Assembly (NCBI RefSeq): GCF_016775705.1
Contig: NZ_CP068760.1
Location: 868,001 to 932,000, forward strand
Direction of reading: 5' to 3'
Origin: Chryseobacterium cucumeris
Lineage (GTDB): Bacteria > Bacteroidota > Bacteroidia > Flavobacteriales > Weeksellaceae
Length of the DNA stretch: 64,000 nucleotides
Part shown: in pieces, positions 46,380 to 54,600 of the stretch
How the letters are laid out: each line of letters starts with the position of its first letter
How positions within the stretch are numbered: position 1 is the stretch's first letter
Position numbers and translations under genes: made by a program
Notes under the pieces: model-generated
Database searches by the model: none
Seen by the model: the letters and a program-made list of their open reading frames with translations, nothing else
Told to the model about the DNA's origin: nothing

Positions 46380-47417
46380 ATGAAAAAGACAACCATTCTT
46401 TCTTTGGACGGAGGTGGAATAAGGGGAATTGTAACCTGCATTATTCTGCGTTACATAGAAGAACAGCTCCAGTATTATGATAAGCCTTCCGCCAAGCTGG
46501 GAGATTATTTTGATCTGGTAGCTGGCAGCAGCACCGGAGGTCTGATTGCTTCTATTATTCTCTCTCCTGATGAAACCCGAAAAGCAAAATATTCTATTCA
46601 GAAAGGATTGGAATTATATGCTGAAAAGGGCGGCGACATCTTCCAGGTTTCCTTTTGGGAAAAACTGGTTAATCCATTCGGATTATTGAATGAAAAAATT
46701 TCCCAGGAAGCTCTGGAAAAAAATTTACATGATTTCTTTGGAAATTTAGAATTAAAAGAATTAATAAAACCCTGTTTGATAACAAGTTATGATATAGAAA
46801 ACAGAAGAGCAAAGCTTTTCAACTCCTGGAAAGCCAACCTCAGCACAGACAATTTCTATGTAAGAGATATCTGCAGAGCGACTTCAGCAGCTCCTACGTA
46901 TTTCAGTCCTGTTCAGATTAAATCAATGTATGGCCAGATTTTCAGTCTGATTGATGGCGGTATGTTTGCCAATAATCCCGCATTGTGTGCTTATGCAGAG
47001 GCCAGAAAGATTCCTTTTGCAGAAGTTTTAAAAAATCATCAGAAAGCTAACCGTCCCACGGTAAACGATATGATAATAGTTTCCATCGGAACAGGGATCG
47101 AAGCAAGGCCCTACTCTTTTAAAAGACTGGAAAAAGCAGGAAAAATTGGCTGGGTAAGCCCTATTGTTGACATTTTGATGTCTGCCAATGCGGAAACAGT
47201 AGATTACCAGCTGGAACAGATGTTTCAGACTTTGGGACTTAGAAATCAAAAAAATTATTATCGTCTGAATCCTTCACTGAAAAATGCTTCTCCCGCCATG
47301 GATAATGTAAGAAGATCCAATATTGAGAATCTGATACAGGCCGGACTGAGCTATATTGATGATAACCGAGAAACTTTGAACCAGATTGTTCAGAAACTCA
47401 TCAAAAATAAAATATAA
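46380..47417 (+). CDS. Patatin-like phospholipase
   Basis: A 345-residue cytosolic protein. The oxyanion-hole motif is LDGGGIRGIV (residues ~9-18), the nucleophile elbow is GSSTGG with Ser51, and the catalytic aspartate is Asp192 in LIDGGMFANNPA. This Ser-Asp dyad cleaves acyl chains from phospholipids. No signal peptide is present. It resembles the CapV/CapE-type and generic bacterial patatins in length, but no cyclase gene is next to it. Combined with the M15 peptidase under the same operator it would attack membrane and wall of the producing cell, or of a target. The lytic role is an inference. Confidence 0.92.
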   Translation: MKKTTILSLDGGGIRGIVTCIILRYIEEQLQYYDKPSAKLGDYFDLVAGSSTGGLIASIILSPDETRKAKYSIQKGLELYAEKGGDIFQVSFWEKLVNPFGLLNEKISQEALEKNLHDFFGNLELKELIKPCLITSYDIENRRAKLFNSWKANLSTDNFYVRDICRATSAAPTYFSPVQIKSMYGQIFSLIDGGMFANNPALCAYAEARKIPFAEVLKNHQKANRPTVNDMIIVSIGTGIEARPYSFKRLEKAGKIGWVSPIVDILMSANAETVDYQLEQMFQTLGLRNQKNYYRLNPSLKNASPAMDNVRRSNIENLIQAGLSYIDDNRETLNQIVQKLIKNKI

Positions 47418-47489
47418 GCTTTTTGCCTTATAACTACCTTATATAAGTTATTAAGATTATATTTAAAAATTAAAAAATCTTTTTTAAAC

Positions 47490-47524
47490 ACGTCAAGTTT
47501 TGTCGTTTCGCTCCACTACCTTTG
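47490..47524 (+). promoter_or_regulatory. Palindromic operator plus promoter 3 (56-aa protein)
   Basis: ACGTCAAGTTTTGTCGT (47490-47506) lies 10 bp before TACCTTTG (47517-47524). The leader from about 47530 to the ATG at 47653 contains the duplicated segment described at 47572-47629. Confidence 0.85.
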
Positions 47525-47571
47525 GAGTATCAAAAAAGACACAGAACAACAATCTAAAAAACTTTAAGAAG

Positions 47572-47629
47572 CCTTTGAATTCAACATTTCCCTATGCTGA
47601 ACAGCCTGAAATATGTTCAAAAAAATATA
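47572..47629 (+). repeat. Duplicated 5' leader segment, copy A
   Basis: This leader segment matches 47922-47978 with several substitutions and a small length difference. Both copies begin CCTTTGAATTCA, contain ATGCTG-ACAGCC and end near AAAATATA. A further shared block (TAACCAACA then ATCACACA) follows in both before the start codon. Copy A precedes the 56-aa gene. Confidence 0.7.
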
Positions 47630-47652
47630 ACCAACACCTTATCACACAAAAC

Positions 47653-47823
47653 ATGGAAACACCAGATCACAATACAGATATACTCATCGATGAAGATCTC
47701 TATACGATAGAATGGAGTGATATCGAAAATGCTGAGATGGATTATGAAAACTATCTCAACGACATTGAAAACTTCTTCAGAGAAGATTTTGAAAAAGGAA
47801 TACCTGAAGAAGATATTTTTTAA
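47653..47823 (+). CDS. Small highly acidic protein (56 aa)
   Basis: A 56-residue protein starting METPDHNTDILIDEDLY. In-frame sequence continues up to 47500, but that lies inside the operator and upstream of the transcript start, so 47653 is chosen. About 20 of 56 residues are Asp or Glu and only two are Lys/Arg, giving a very low pI; aromatic residues recur (YTIEW, YENYL, NFF). There is no signal peptide. It has its own operator and promoter, so it is expressed with the system. Possible roles include a chaperone, a DNA mimic or a small regulator; none can be shown. Confidence 0.7.
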   Translation: METPDHNTDILIDEDLYTIEWSDIENAEMDYENYLNDIENFFREDFEKGIPEEDIF

Positions 47824-47839
47824 ATAAAATTAAAAAAAC

Positions 47840-47874
47840 ACGACAAGTTCTGACGCTGTCCGACATTACCTTTA
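47840..47874 (+). promoter_or_regulatory. Palindromic operator plus promoter 4 (LRR/fibre operon)
   Basis: ACGACAAGTTCTGACGC (47840-47856) lies 10 bp before TACCTTTA (47867-47874). The right arm has one change (TGACG instead of TGTCG) and the -7 ends in A instead of G. It drives the operon starting at 48052 after a leader of about 170 nt. Confidence 0.82.
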
Positions 47875-47921
47875 AATCTCTGTAATATACGCACAGCAAT
47901 CTCATTAAACAACCTCGAACA

Positions 47922-47978
47922 CCTTTGAATTCACCATTCACAAAATGCTGGACAGCCAGAACTATGTCTTAAAATATA
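47922..47978 (+). repeat. Duplicated 5' leader segment, copy B
   Basis: Second copy of the leader at 47572-47629, here upstream of the first LRR gene. The start ACCTTTGAATTCA, the central ATGCTGGACAGCC and the AAAATATA end are shared. The copies suggest that the whole promoter-leader unit duplicated, not only the operator. Confidence 0.7.
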
Positions 47979-48051
47979 GCAATCATAAGCCTGTTATACC
48001 AAAATACAGGACATATAATCAATTTATTAACCAACAAATCACACAAGTTTT

Positions 48052-48693
48052 ATGAAAACAAAACAAGAACTCAAGCTCTATTTTGAAAATGGAGATATCC
48101 CAAAACAGGAAGATTTTTGGGAATGGCAGGACGCTTACTGGCATAAGGATGAGAAAATCGATATGGCAAAAATCGCAGGTCTGGAAAACGGATTACCACG
48201 TTTTAATGACTTTTATGCTGAGATCGATGAAAATGGAAATGCTTCCCTGGCTCATTTACAAGTCAAAAGAGTATTTATTAAAGCAGGAACACTATCCATT
48301 CCTGAAAGGTTTCTCTTTAATACAGGGATATCGGAAATATCAATTCCTGACAGCGTTACTACCATTGGAAAAGATGCCTTCGGCAATAACCTTATTAAGT
48401 CTGTACATCTTCCCGCTCAGGTTAAAACCATCTATGATTATGCATTTTCTAACAATCAAATCACAACATTATCCTTATCTGAAGGTCTCATAGAAATTAA
48501 AAATTCAGCTTTTAGCTATAACAAAATCAGCTCTTTGTCTATTCCCTCTACGGTTGCCATGATTGGTTCCAAAGCATTTAGCAATAATCCTGATTTATTG
48601 TATGTAAGGCTGGATAACTCAACCCAATATTACGCTGATGCTTTTGATGCCCAAACAACAGTTGTGGGTGGAAGTTTAATCATTGACATGTAA
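48052..48693 (+). CDS. BspA-like LRR protein with fibre-type N-terminal adaptor (A)
   Basis: A 213-residue protein. Residues 1-35 form an adaptor, KTKQELKLYFENGDIP ... WEWQDAYWHKDEKI, shared almost exactly with the next two genes. Residues ~85-200 are BspA/LRR_5-type leucine-rich repeats (ISIPDSVTTIGKDAFGNN; VHLPAQVKTIYDYAFSNN; LSIPSTVAMIGSKAFSNN). Such repeats normally bind proteins or surfaces. There is no signal peptide. It is the first gene of the operon behind operator 4; the next start is 8 bp past its stop. Confidence 0.85.
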   Translation: MKTKQELKLYFENGDIPKQEDFWEWQDAYWHKDEKIDMAKIAGLENGLPRFNDFYAEIDENGNASLAHLQVKRVFIKAGTLSIPERFLFNTGISEISIPDSVTTIGKDAFGNNLIKSVHLPAQVKTIYDYAFSNNQITTLSLSEGLIEIKNSAFSYNKISSLSIPSTVAMIGSKAFSNNPDLLYVRLDNSTQYYADAFDAQTTVVGGSLIIDM

Positions 48694-48701
48694 ATAACAT
48701 T

Positions 48702-49460
48702 ATGAAAACAAAACAAGAATTAAAACTCTATTTCGAAAATGGAGATATCCCAAAACAGGAAGAATTCTGGGAATGGCAGGACGCTTACTGGCATAAGGAT
48801 GAGAAAATTGACATGCGCAAGATTGCAGGTCTGGAGAATGGTACATTCAACATACTCTATGCTGAAATGGATGCTGATAAAAATGCTTCATTAGCCTTCT
48901 TTTCAAAAAGAAAAATTGTGATAAAAGAAGGAACACTCACTATTCCCAAAAATTTCGCCGCAGGTCTGCAGGTAACTGATGTAGAAATCCCCGACTCCGT
49001 AACAAGTATCCAGGAAAGCGCATTTAGTAACGGAGGCCTAACAACCCTTACAATTCCTCCAAAGGTAACCGAAATTCCCAATTGGGCTTTTTACAATAAC
49101 AGATTGACGTCTTTATTTATTCCGGACAGCGTTATCAACATTGGAATACAGGCATTTACAGCCAATCAGCTGAAAGAAGTTCGCCTTCCTAAAGGAATAA
49201 CAATGATCTCACAGGGAGCCTTCTCTGTCAATAAACTGACATCTGTTGAGATTCCCGATGGAGTAACAGAAATTCACTCGGATGCTTTTGTCAGCAATCA
49301 ACTCACCTCAGTAACCATTCCGGCCAGTGTACTCAAAATTGAAAACAATGCTTTCAGAGTTAACCAGCTTACAAAAGTAACATTAGGCCCTGAAACGACC
49401 TATTTACCTTATTCTTTTGACAGCACAGTGGAAATCGTGGGAGGAAAACTCATCAATTAA
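48702..49460 (+). CDS. BspA-like LRR protein with fibre-type N-terminal adaptor (B)
   Basis: A 252-residue paralogue of the preceding protein: the same 35-residue adaptor, then more LRR_5 repeats (VEIPDSVTSIQESAFSNG; LTIPPKVTEIPNWAFYNN; LFIPDSVINIGIQAFTAN; VEIPDGVTEIHSDAFVSN; VTIPASVLKIENNAFRVN), about one repeat longer than protein A. The end, VGGKLIN, corresponds to VGGSLIIDM in A. The two paralogues suggest alternative or mixed receptor-binding units, like duplicated tail fibres. It has no signal peptide. Confidence 0.85.
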   Translation: MKTKQELKLYFENGDIPKQEEFWEWQDAYWHKDEKIDMRKIAGLENGTFNILYAEMDADKNASLAFFSKRKIVIKEGTLTIPKNFAAGLQVTDVEIPDSVTSIQESAFSNGGLTTLTIPPKVTEIPNWAFYNNRLTSLFIPDSVINIGIQAFTANQLKEVRLPKGITMISQGAFSVNKLTSVEIPDGVTEIHSDAFVSNQLTSVTIPASVLKIENNAFRVNQLTKVTLGPETTYLPYSFDSTVEIVGGKLIN

Positions 49461-49473
49461 AATTTTTAAGCAA

Positions 49474-51657
49474 ATGAAAACAAAACAAGAATTAAAAAAA
49501 TATTTCGAAAACGGAGATATCCCGGTACAGGAAGAATTTTGGGAGTGGCATGATTCATACTGGCACAAAGATGAAAAAATTCCTGCAGCTCAATTAGATT
49601 ATGATCTGTCACAAAAAGCAGATGCAAATGCATCCAATATAAATCCGCAGAATGCTCAGCTTTGGAAAGAAAAAATTGAAACGCAGACAGCTATTCAGGT
49701 TCCGCAATTAAATGGAAATATCTTAACGGTATTTTATACGGGTGAGAATGGGGTTCAGCAAAGCAAATCCGTAGATTTAAGCAGTTTGGTAACCCGTGAT
49801 ATCAGCATTCAAAACGCAGTATATGACGCCTCTCAAAATATCATTACCATTACCCAGAATGACGGCTCTGCCTTTCACATCAACCTTTCTGAATTCAGTA
49901 TTATTCCCACCACCAATGTAGATGGAAGTGTTACATTGTCACAGGAAGGACAGGAAAAAGTTATCCTGAAAAAAGTAGCTGTAACAGGCAGCTATAATGA
50001 CCTTTCTGACAAACCCACTTTTAGCGGGAATGATAATTTACAAAATGTCATCGACAGAGGTAACGGAACAACCAAGCCTATTATTTTTCAGCCAAGCCAG
50101 GGCAGAGCAGGCGAAATCAATTTCAGTCCTACAACGTATTCCTTCTGGTTTGGAAATTTGAACACGGATCACACCGGAGCTTACGGACTGGGAATTGGTT
50201 ATAATACATTATCAAAATTAACCACCGGAGCAAATAACGTAGCACTTGGTTCTTATGCTTTAAATGAAACCACAACAGGAAGATGGAATACCGCAACCGG
50301 TGTTTCAAGCGGAGCTAAACTTACCACGGGTAATTTCAATGCTTTTTTCGGAACACAGGCGGGAACTGAAACAACAACAGGAAACGGAAATACGTATATC
50401 GGAGATGAGGCAGGAAACAAAAATATTGCCGGAACCAATAACACCGCGCTGGGTCTTGGAGCTGCTTATTCCTTAACTAATGGAACCCAGAATACTTTTT
50501 TAGGTGCTTTTGCAGGGTATATTCATGGAAAAGCGACGACTTCAGGTGCATGGGGTTCCAATACTTTCATCGGATACAATGCAGCGTCTACTACTCATGC
50601 AATGGGTGTTTGGGGAGATAACAACGTCGTTATCGGCTGTAATGCCCCGTTAGGAGGTTCAATATTTAACAAGCTGGTGATTGAATCCAATCCGGTAGCA
50701 AGACGTCACGATCTTGTCACTCCATTAATTGGTGGAGATTTTGCCGCAAGAACATTGGATTTTGATGCTGTAATCAGTGCAAGAAGAACTCCACTGGCCG
50801 ATAATACCTATACAAAAGTAGCGGTCCTGAATGCCGGTAATGTATTGGGATATAAAAACCTTTCCGACTTCCAGAACTGCATTCCTCTCACAGGAACAGA
50901 AGTGAACAATCCCGTTTCCGGTCATATTCAGTTTGAGAATGCCGAAGCACCGGAAATTGAATCTCTTCTTTATAAAATCAATACTCAGGACGGAATTAAA
51001 AACCAGGTAGGTTTCTTTCCAAGCGGAGTTTTGATCACATCAGGCAGTGTAGATAATTCTATACAATCGAATTTAGATGTCAGTAAAGATTACGGTGTAT
51101 TGGCAAGAGCTTATGGTGCAAAACTTAGTTTAAGTAATGCCGGAGCTTCTTTAACGAGCTTTACCGATCATTCTGACGGAAAAGGAATCATGGTAAGCAA
51201 TTATCCAGATGAACCTGTTATGGTAGAGCATCAGGTATCAAATGCCAGAGGATTAAGTTCTAAAACTTATTTTGGAGACAACGCACAGGAAAATGATTAC
51301 ATCCAGAAACAATATGCAGACAAACAGCATTCCTACAGCACCAAAGAAGAGCTGACAGGCGGAAAATGGATCAACGGTAAGCCGGTTTATAAAAAGACCT
51401 TGTATCTGAATCAGATTCCGAGAACAGGTGAAATCGATTTAATACCTGAATTCCCGGATCTTGAAACCATTATCTCCAACGAAATGTTTACAGAATGGGA
51501 TGATCTTAAAGCGGCATTTGCAGGGAACCAATGGAGAACAAAAACCTATATCACAATCGAAAGAGAAAGAGCCATTATTGAGCTGTTGAATGTACCTGAT
51601 TACAATTATTCTCTTATCAATTCATTTACCCTAACCCTTGAATACACAAAAAAATAA
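49474..51657 (+). CDS. Tail-fibre-like protein with shared N-terminal adaptor
   Basis: A 727-residue protein starting MKTKQELKKYFENGDIP, 13 bp after the LRR-B stop codon; an upstream in-frame ATG lies inside LRR-B. The adaptor is followed by a linker and a central region (residues ~240-400) rich in GxxNxxxG repeats (TTGANNVALGSYALNETTTG; TTGNFNAFFGTQAGTETTTG; ITGNGNTYIGDEAGN-like). This is the trimeric fibre/YadA-head-like pattern of Bacteroidota phage tail fibres. The C-terminal ~100 residues (GGKWINGKPVYKKTLYLNQIPRTGEIDLIP) look like the tip domain of phage fibres. No signal peptide. Confidence 0.85.
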   Translation: MKTKQELKKYFENGDIPVQEEFWEWHDSYWHKDEKIPAAQLDYDLSQKADANASNINPQNAQLWKEKIETQTAIQVPQLNGNILTVFYTGENGVQQSKSVDLSSLVTRDISIQNAVYDASQNIITITQNDGSAFHINLSEFSIIPTTNVDGSVTLSQEGQEKVILKKVAVTGSYNDLSDKPTFSGNDNLQNVIDRGNGTTKPIIFQPSQGRAGEINFSPTTYSFWFGNLNTDHTGAYGLGIGYNTLSKLTTGANNVALGSYALNETTTGRWNTATGVSSGAKLTTGNFNAFFGTQAGTETTTGNGNTYIGDEAGNKNIAGTNNTALGLGAAYSLTNGTQNTFLGAFAGYIHGKATTSGAWGSNTFIGYNAASTTHAMGVWGDNNVVIGCNAPLGGSIFNKLVIESNPVARRHDLVTPLIGGDFAARTLDFDAVISARRTPLADNTYTKVAVLNAGNVLGYKNLSDFQNCIPLTGTEVNNPVSGHIQFENAEAPEIESLLYKINTQDGIKNQVGFFPSGVLITSGSVDNSIQSNLDVSKDYGVLARAYGAKLSLSNAGASLTSFTDHSDGKGIMVSNYPDEPVMVEHQVSNARGLSSKTYFGDNAQENDYIQKQYADKQHSYSTKEELTGGKWINGKPVYKKTLYLNQIPRTGEIDLIPEFPDLETIISNEMFTEWDDLKAAFAGNQWRTKTYITIERERAIIELLNVPDYNYSLINSFTLTLEYTKK

Positions 51658-51663
51658 GCAACC

Positions 51664-54600
51664 ATGTCAACAAATAATACATCAACAGTAAAATCCGCAT
51701 TTACTGTCGGAAAATCCTTAATAGGAGAAGGAATTATTAACTACAAAGAAACAAACCCTATGAATACCAATAACGCATCACAATCACTTTTCAGATTTGT
51801 AAGTCTGAGAAACCCTCAATTAACAGAAATTAAAGACAAAAACTTAGGATTTATCCACAGACCTAAAGGAGTAACCGGTGTCTTTGATACAGCAGTCGTT
51901 GGAAGACCTGCCAAAATTTTAAAATTTACAGCCATGAAAAGGGCTGCCGGTGAGTTTAACAATTCCGGATTCGAAAGCGAGAAGAAAATCGAAGAAGGAG
52001 CATTTAAAGACCTTCTGATGATCGGAAGAAAGCTTTCTAAAAAAGAAACATTAGAAAGCGCTGACTGGACGTTCGTTACGGATTATTACAAAAGCCTTAT
52101 TAATACCAACAGACAGCTGAACGCAGAAGGAATTGCTATATTTTCCCAGCTTTGGAATAATTATATTTATCAGATTGTTACCCAGGGAGATTTCTATATT
52201 AAAGAAGCCATCAGCCACATTTTAATGGCTATTCAGCTTGGTTTTGCCAGCAACCAGGACCTTACAGATCAGGAAATCATCAAAATTAATGGAGAAAAAC
52301 CATTGGAAAAAGCAATGGATGGAAAAATTATACTTCCTACCATTCTATTTTCAGAGGATACAGAAACGGCATCTTTAGTTTCATCTGCAAACGCTGAAGG
52401 TTCCGAACCGGCTTTGGCAGCAAGAACGGTTCAAAGATTAGAGTCTGAAGCAAGAGCTTCTTTTGTATCCAGCAAAGCGATCCACAGAAAAGAATCTCTG
52501 AACACACTGAATTCCGAGCTGGAAAAACTTCAGAAAAAGTTCTATAAATCCAGATATCAGGCCTACCAGGACGAGTATTCCAAATATATGGCAGAAAACA
52601 AAGAGCGTTTGGAACTCTATGACAGAAAGCTGGCCGAAGTAGACAGTAAAATCACTCCGGACATGTCCGAAGAAGAAAAAGAACGTCTTTACAGCACTTT
52701 GAAAGAATATGAAGTTGCTCCTTTCGTATTTACGTACAAAAATGAAATCAATTTGGAAGATTTGCAGGCAAAGCTTTCTCCAGAATCTTTCGACCTTTTT
52801 GTAGAACTTTTCGGTGAATCTACAACCAGCTTAACTTCTGTGGCAGAAGATACAGACAGTCTTCAGATCCTTTCGCACGACACCTTAAGAATGGGTGCTC
52901 AGACCATTGTTCTTGATGATGAGATTGAAAGCTATGCTGATGCTTTATTTGTTGTAAGAAACAATATCTCTGCTTCCATGGAGACCGCACTTCAAAATAG
53001 TCCTCTTCCGGAACAACAGTATGCCAATATCGGCGGAGCTTCAATACCTCTTATTCAGAATACAGCCAGAACACCGATGGCATACAGCTTATATGCTCAC
53101 AGTGCTTACGTAGTAGCAGGCAGCAGAGGATTTGTTAATTTTTCTTTTGAAGTTGAAGATGTTTCGTGGAGCGTTGCCAATGCTAAAATTACGGCTACAA
53201 CAGATGCTGCCGGAACTTTCGAAGAAAATTACAGCAATATTTCTGTAGTTGATAATAAAATTACCTTACCTGCGGCTTTGGTAAACAGATTCAGAACCAG
53301 CTTTAGTTTCAAAATAGAAATTATTTTTGATAACGGAAGCCAGGCCTATGGAGAAATTGCCACACAATATCTGAAAGAAGACTTAAATCTTACCGGAATG
53401 CTGACTTTAAAACGTGCAGCAGTTGAAAACCCAGGTACACCTGAACCAGGTACAACCCAAAAACGTAAAAACTTCGGGATCAAAAGATTGGGAGTAGCAG
53501 ATTATATGAAGGTCGTGCAAAGTGTTCACGCTTATGTTCCGGGAGAGGTTTCCAATATTGAGAACGTTATGGCAAGCGAACTGAGACATAAGTCTTCCGT
53601 TTCCAGAGAGTACTCTGAAATTACGGATACAACTTCCAAATCTCAGGAAACAGAGAAGATGTCAGACACTTCCAAAACTTCCAGAACGGATATGCAGACC
53701 GAAGTTGCGAAAGAAATTGAAAAGCAGCAGAGTATTTCTGCCTACACAAGATTCAGCTATGGAAATGACAGTGCCATGAAGTTTGAAATCGGAGCAGATT
53801 ATGCCAATAACTCAGCACAGCACGACAGTACAAGACAAGCCGTAATGAAATCTCAGGAAATTACAGAAAGAGCAATGGAAAGAGTTCTTACTAAAATTTC
53901 AGAAGAAAGAGTACAGAAAATCATCAAAGAATATACGGAAACCAATGTTCATGAATATGATAACAGAGGAAAGGTAACCAACACTGATAATGCTGAAGCT
54001 GCACAGCCTAAACACATTACCGGAGTTTACAGATGGATCGACAAGAAAATGAAAAACCAGATCTACAACTATGGTAAGCGTACAATGTTTGAATTTATGG
54101 TTCCTGAACCTTCAAGATTACACCGTCTGGCTCTTACTGTTGCCAAAGCTCAGGTACTTAAAGCTCCTGTAGATCCAAGAAAAGCACCGGAACCATGGTT
54201 AATGGCAGATCCAAAATCGGCAACGATTGTACAGATCCAGCATTGGGCTCAGGAATACGGAGTAACTTTAGAGGCATTCCCGGAAGCAACCAAACAAGTA
54301 ATTCATACTGCTTCCAGCGTTCCTCAGACAAATGATGATTTTGGAATTGACTATACACAGTTTACCATCCCGGACAATTATGCCGGAAAAAATGCAAGCT
54401 TTGCCTGCAGATCAACCAGAAACAGAGGTGGTGGATGGTCAGGGTCACGTTATTCTGAAGTGATGTTCTCTAACTTAAAAGGAGATATGATTGGCCGTTC
54501 TGAACGTGGTGGAGACCTTAATTTTGACGACGGGTCATCTGGTTTCAATATCACAGGTAATGTATCTTTCCAGGTGAAGGGACACAACGTAAGAAGTTAT

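Noticed and set aside
46380..47417. Patatin as a CBASS CapV effector
   Set aside because: No cGAS/DncV-like nucleotidyltransferase or CBASS accessory gene is adjacent; the operator links it to the M15/fibre genes instead.
47500..47652. In-frame N-terminal extension of the 56-aa protein
   Set aside because: It begins inside the palindromic operator and upstream of the -7 element, so it cannot be on the transcript.
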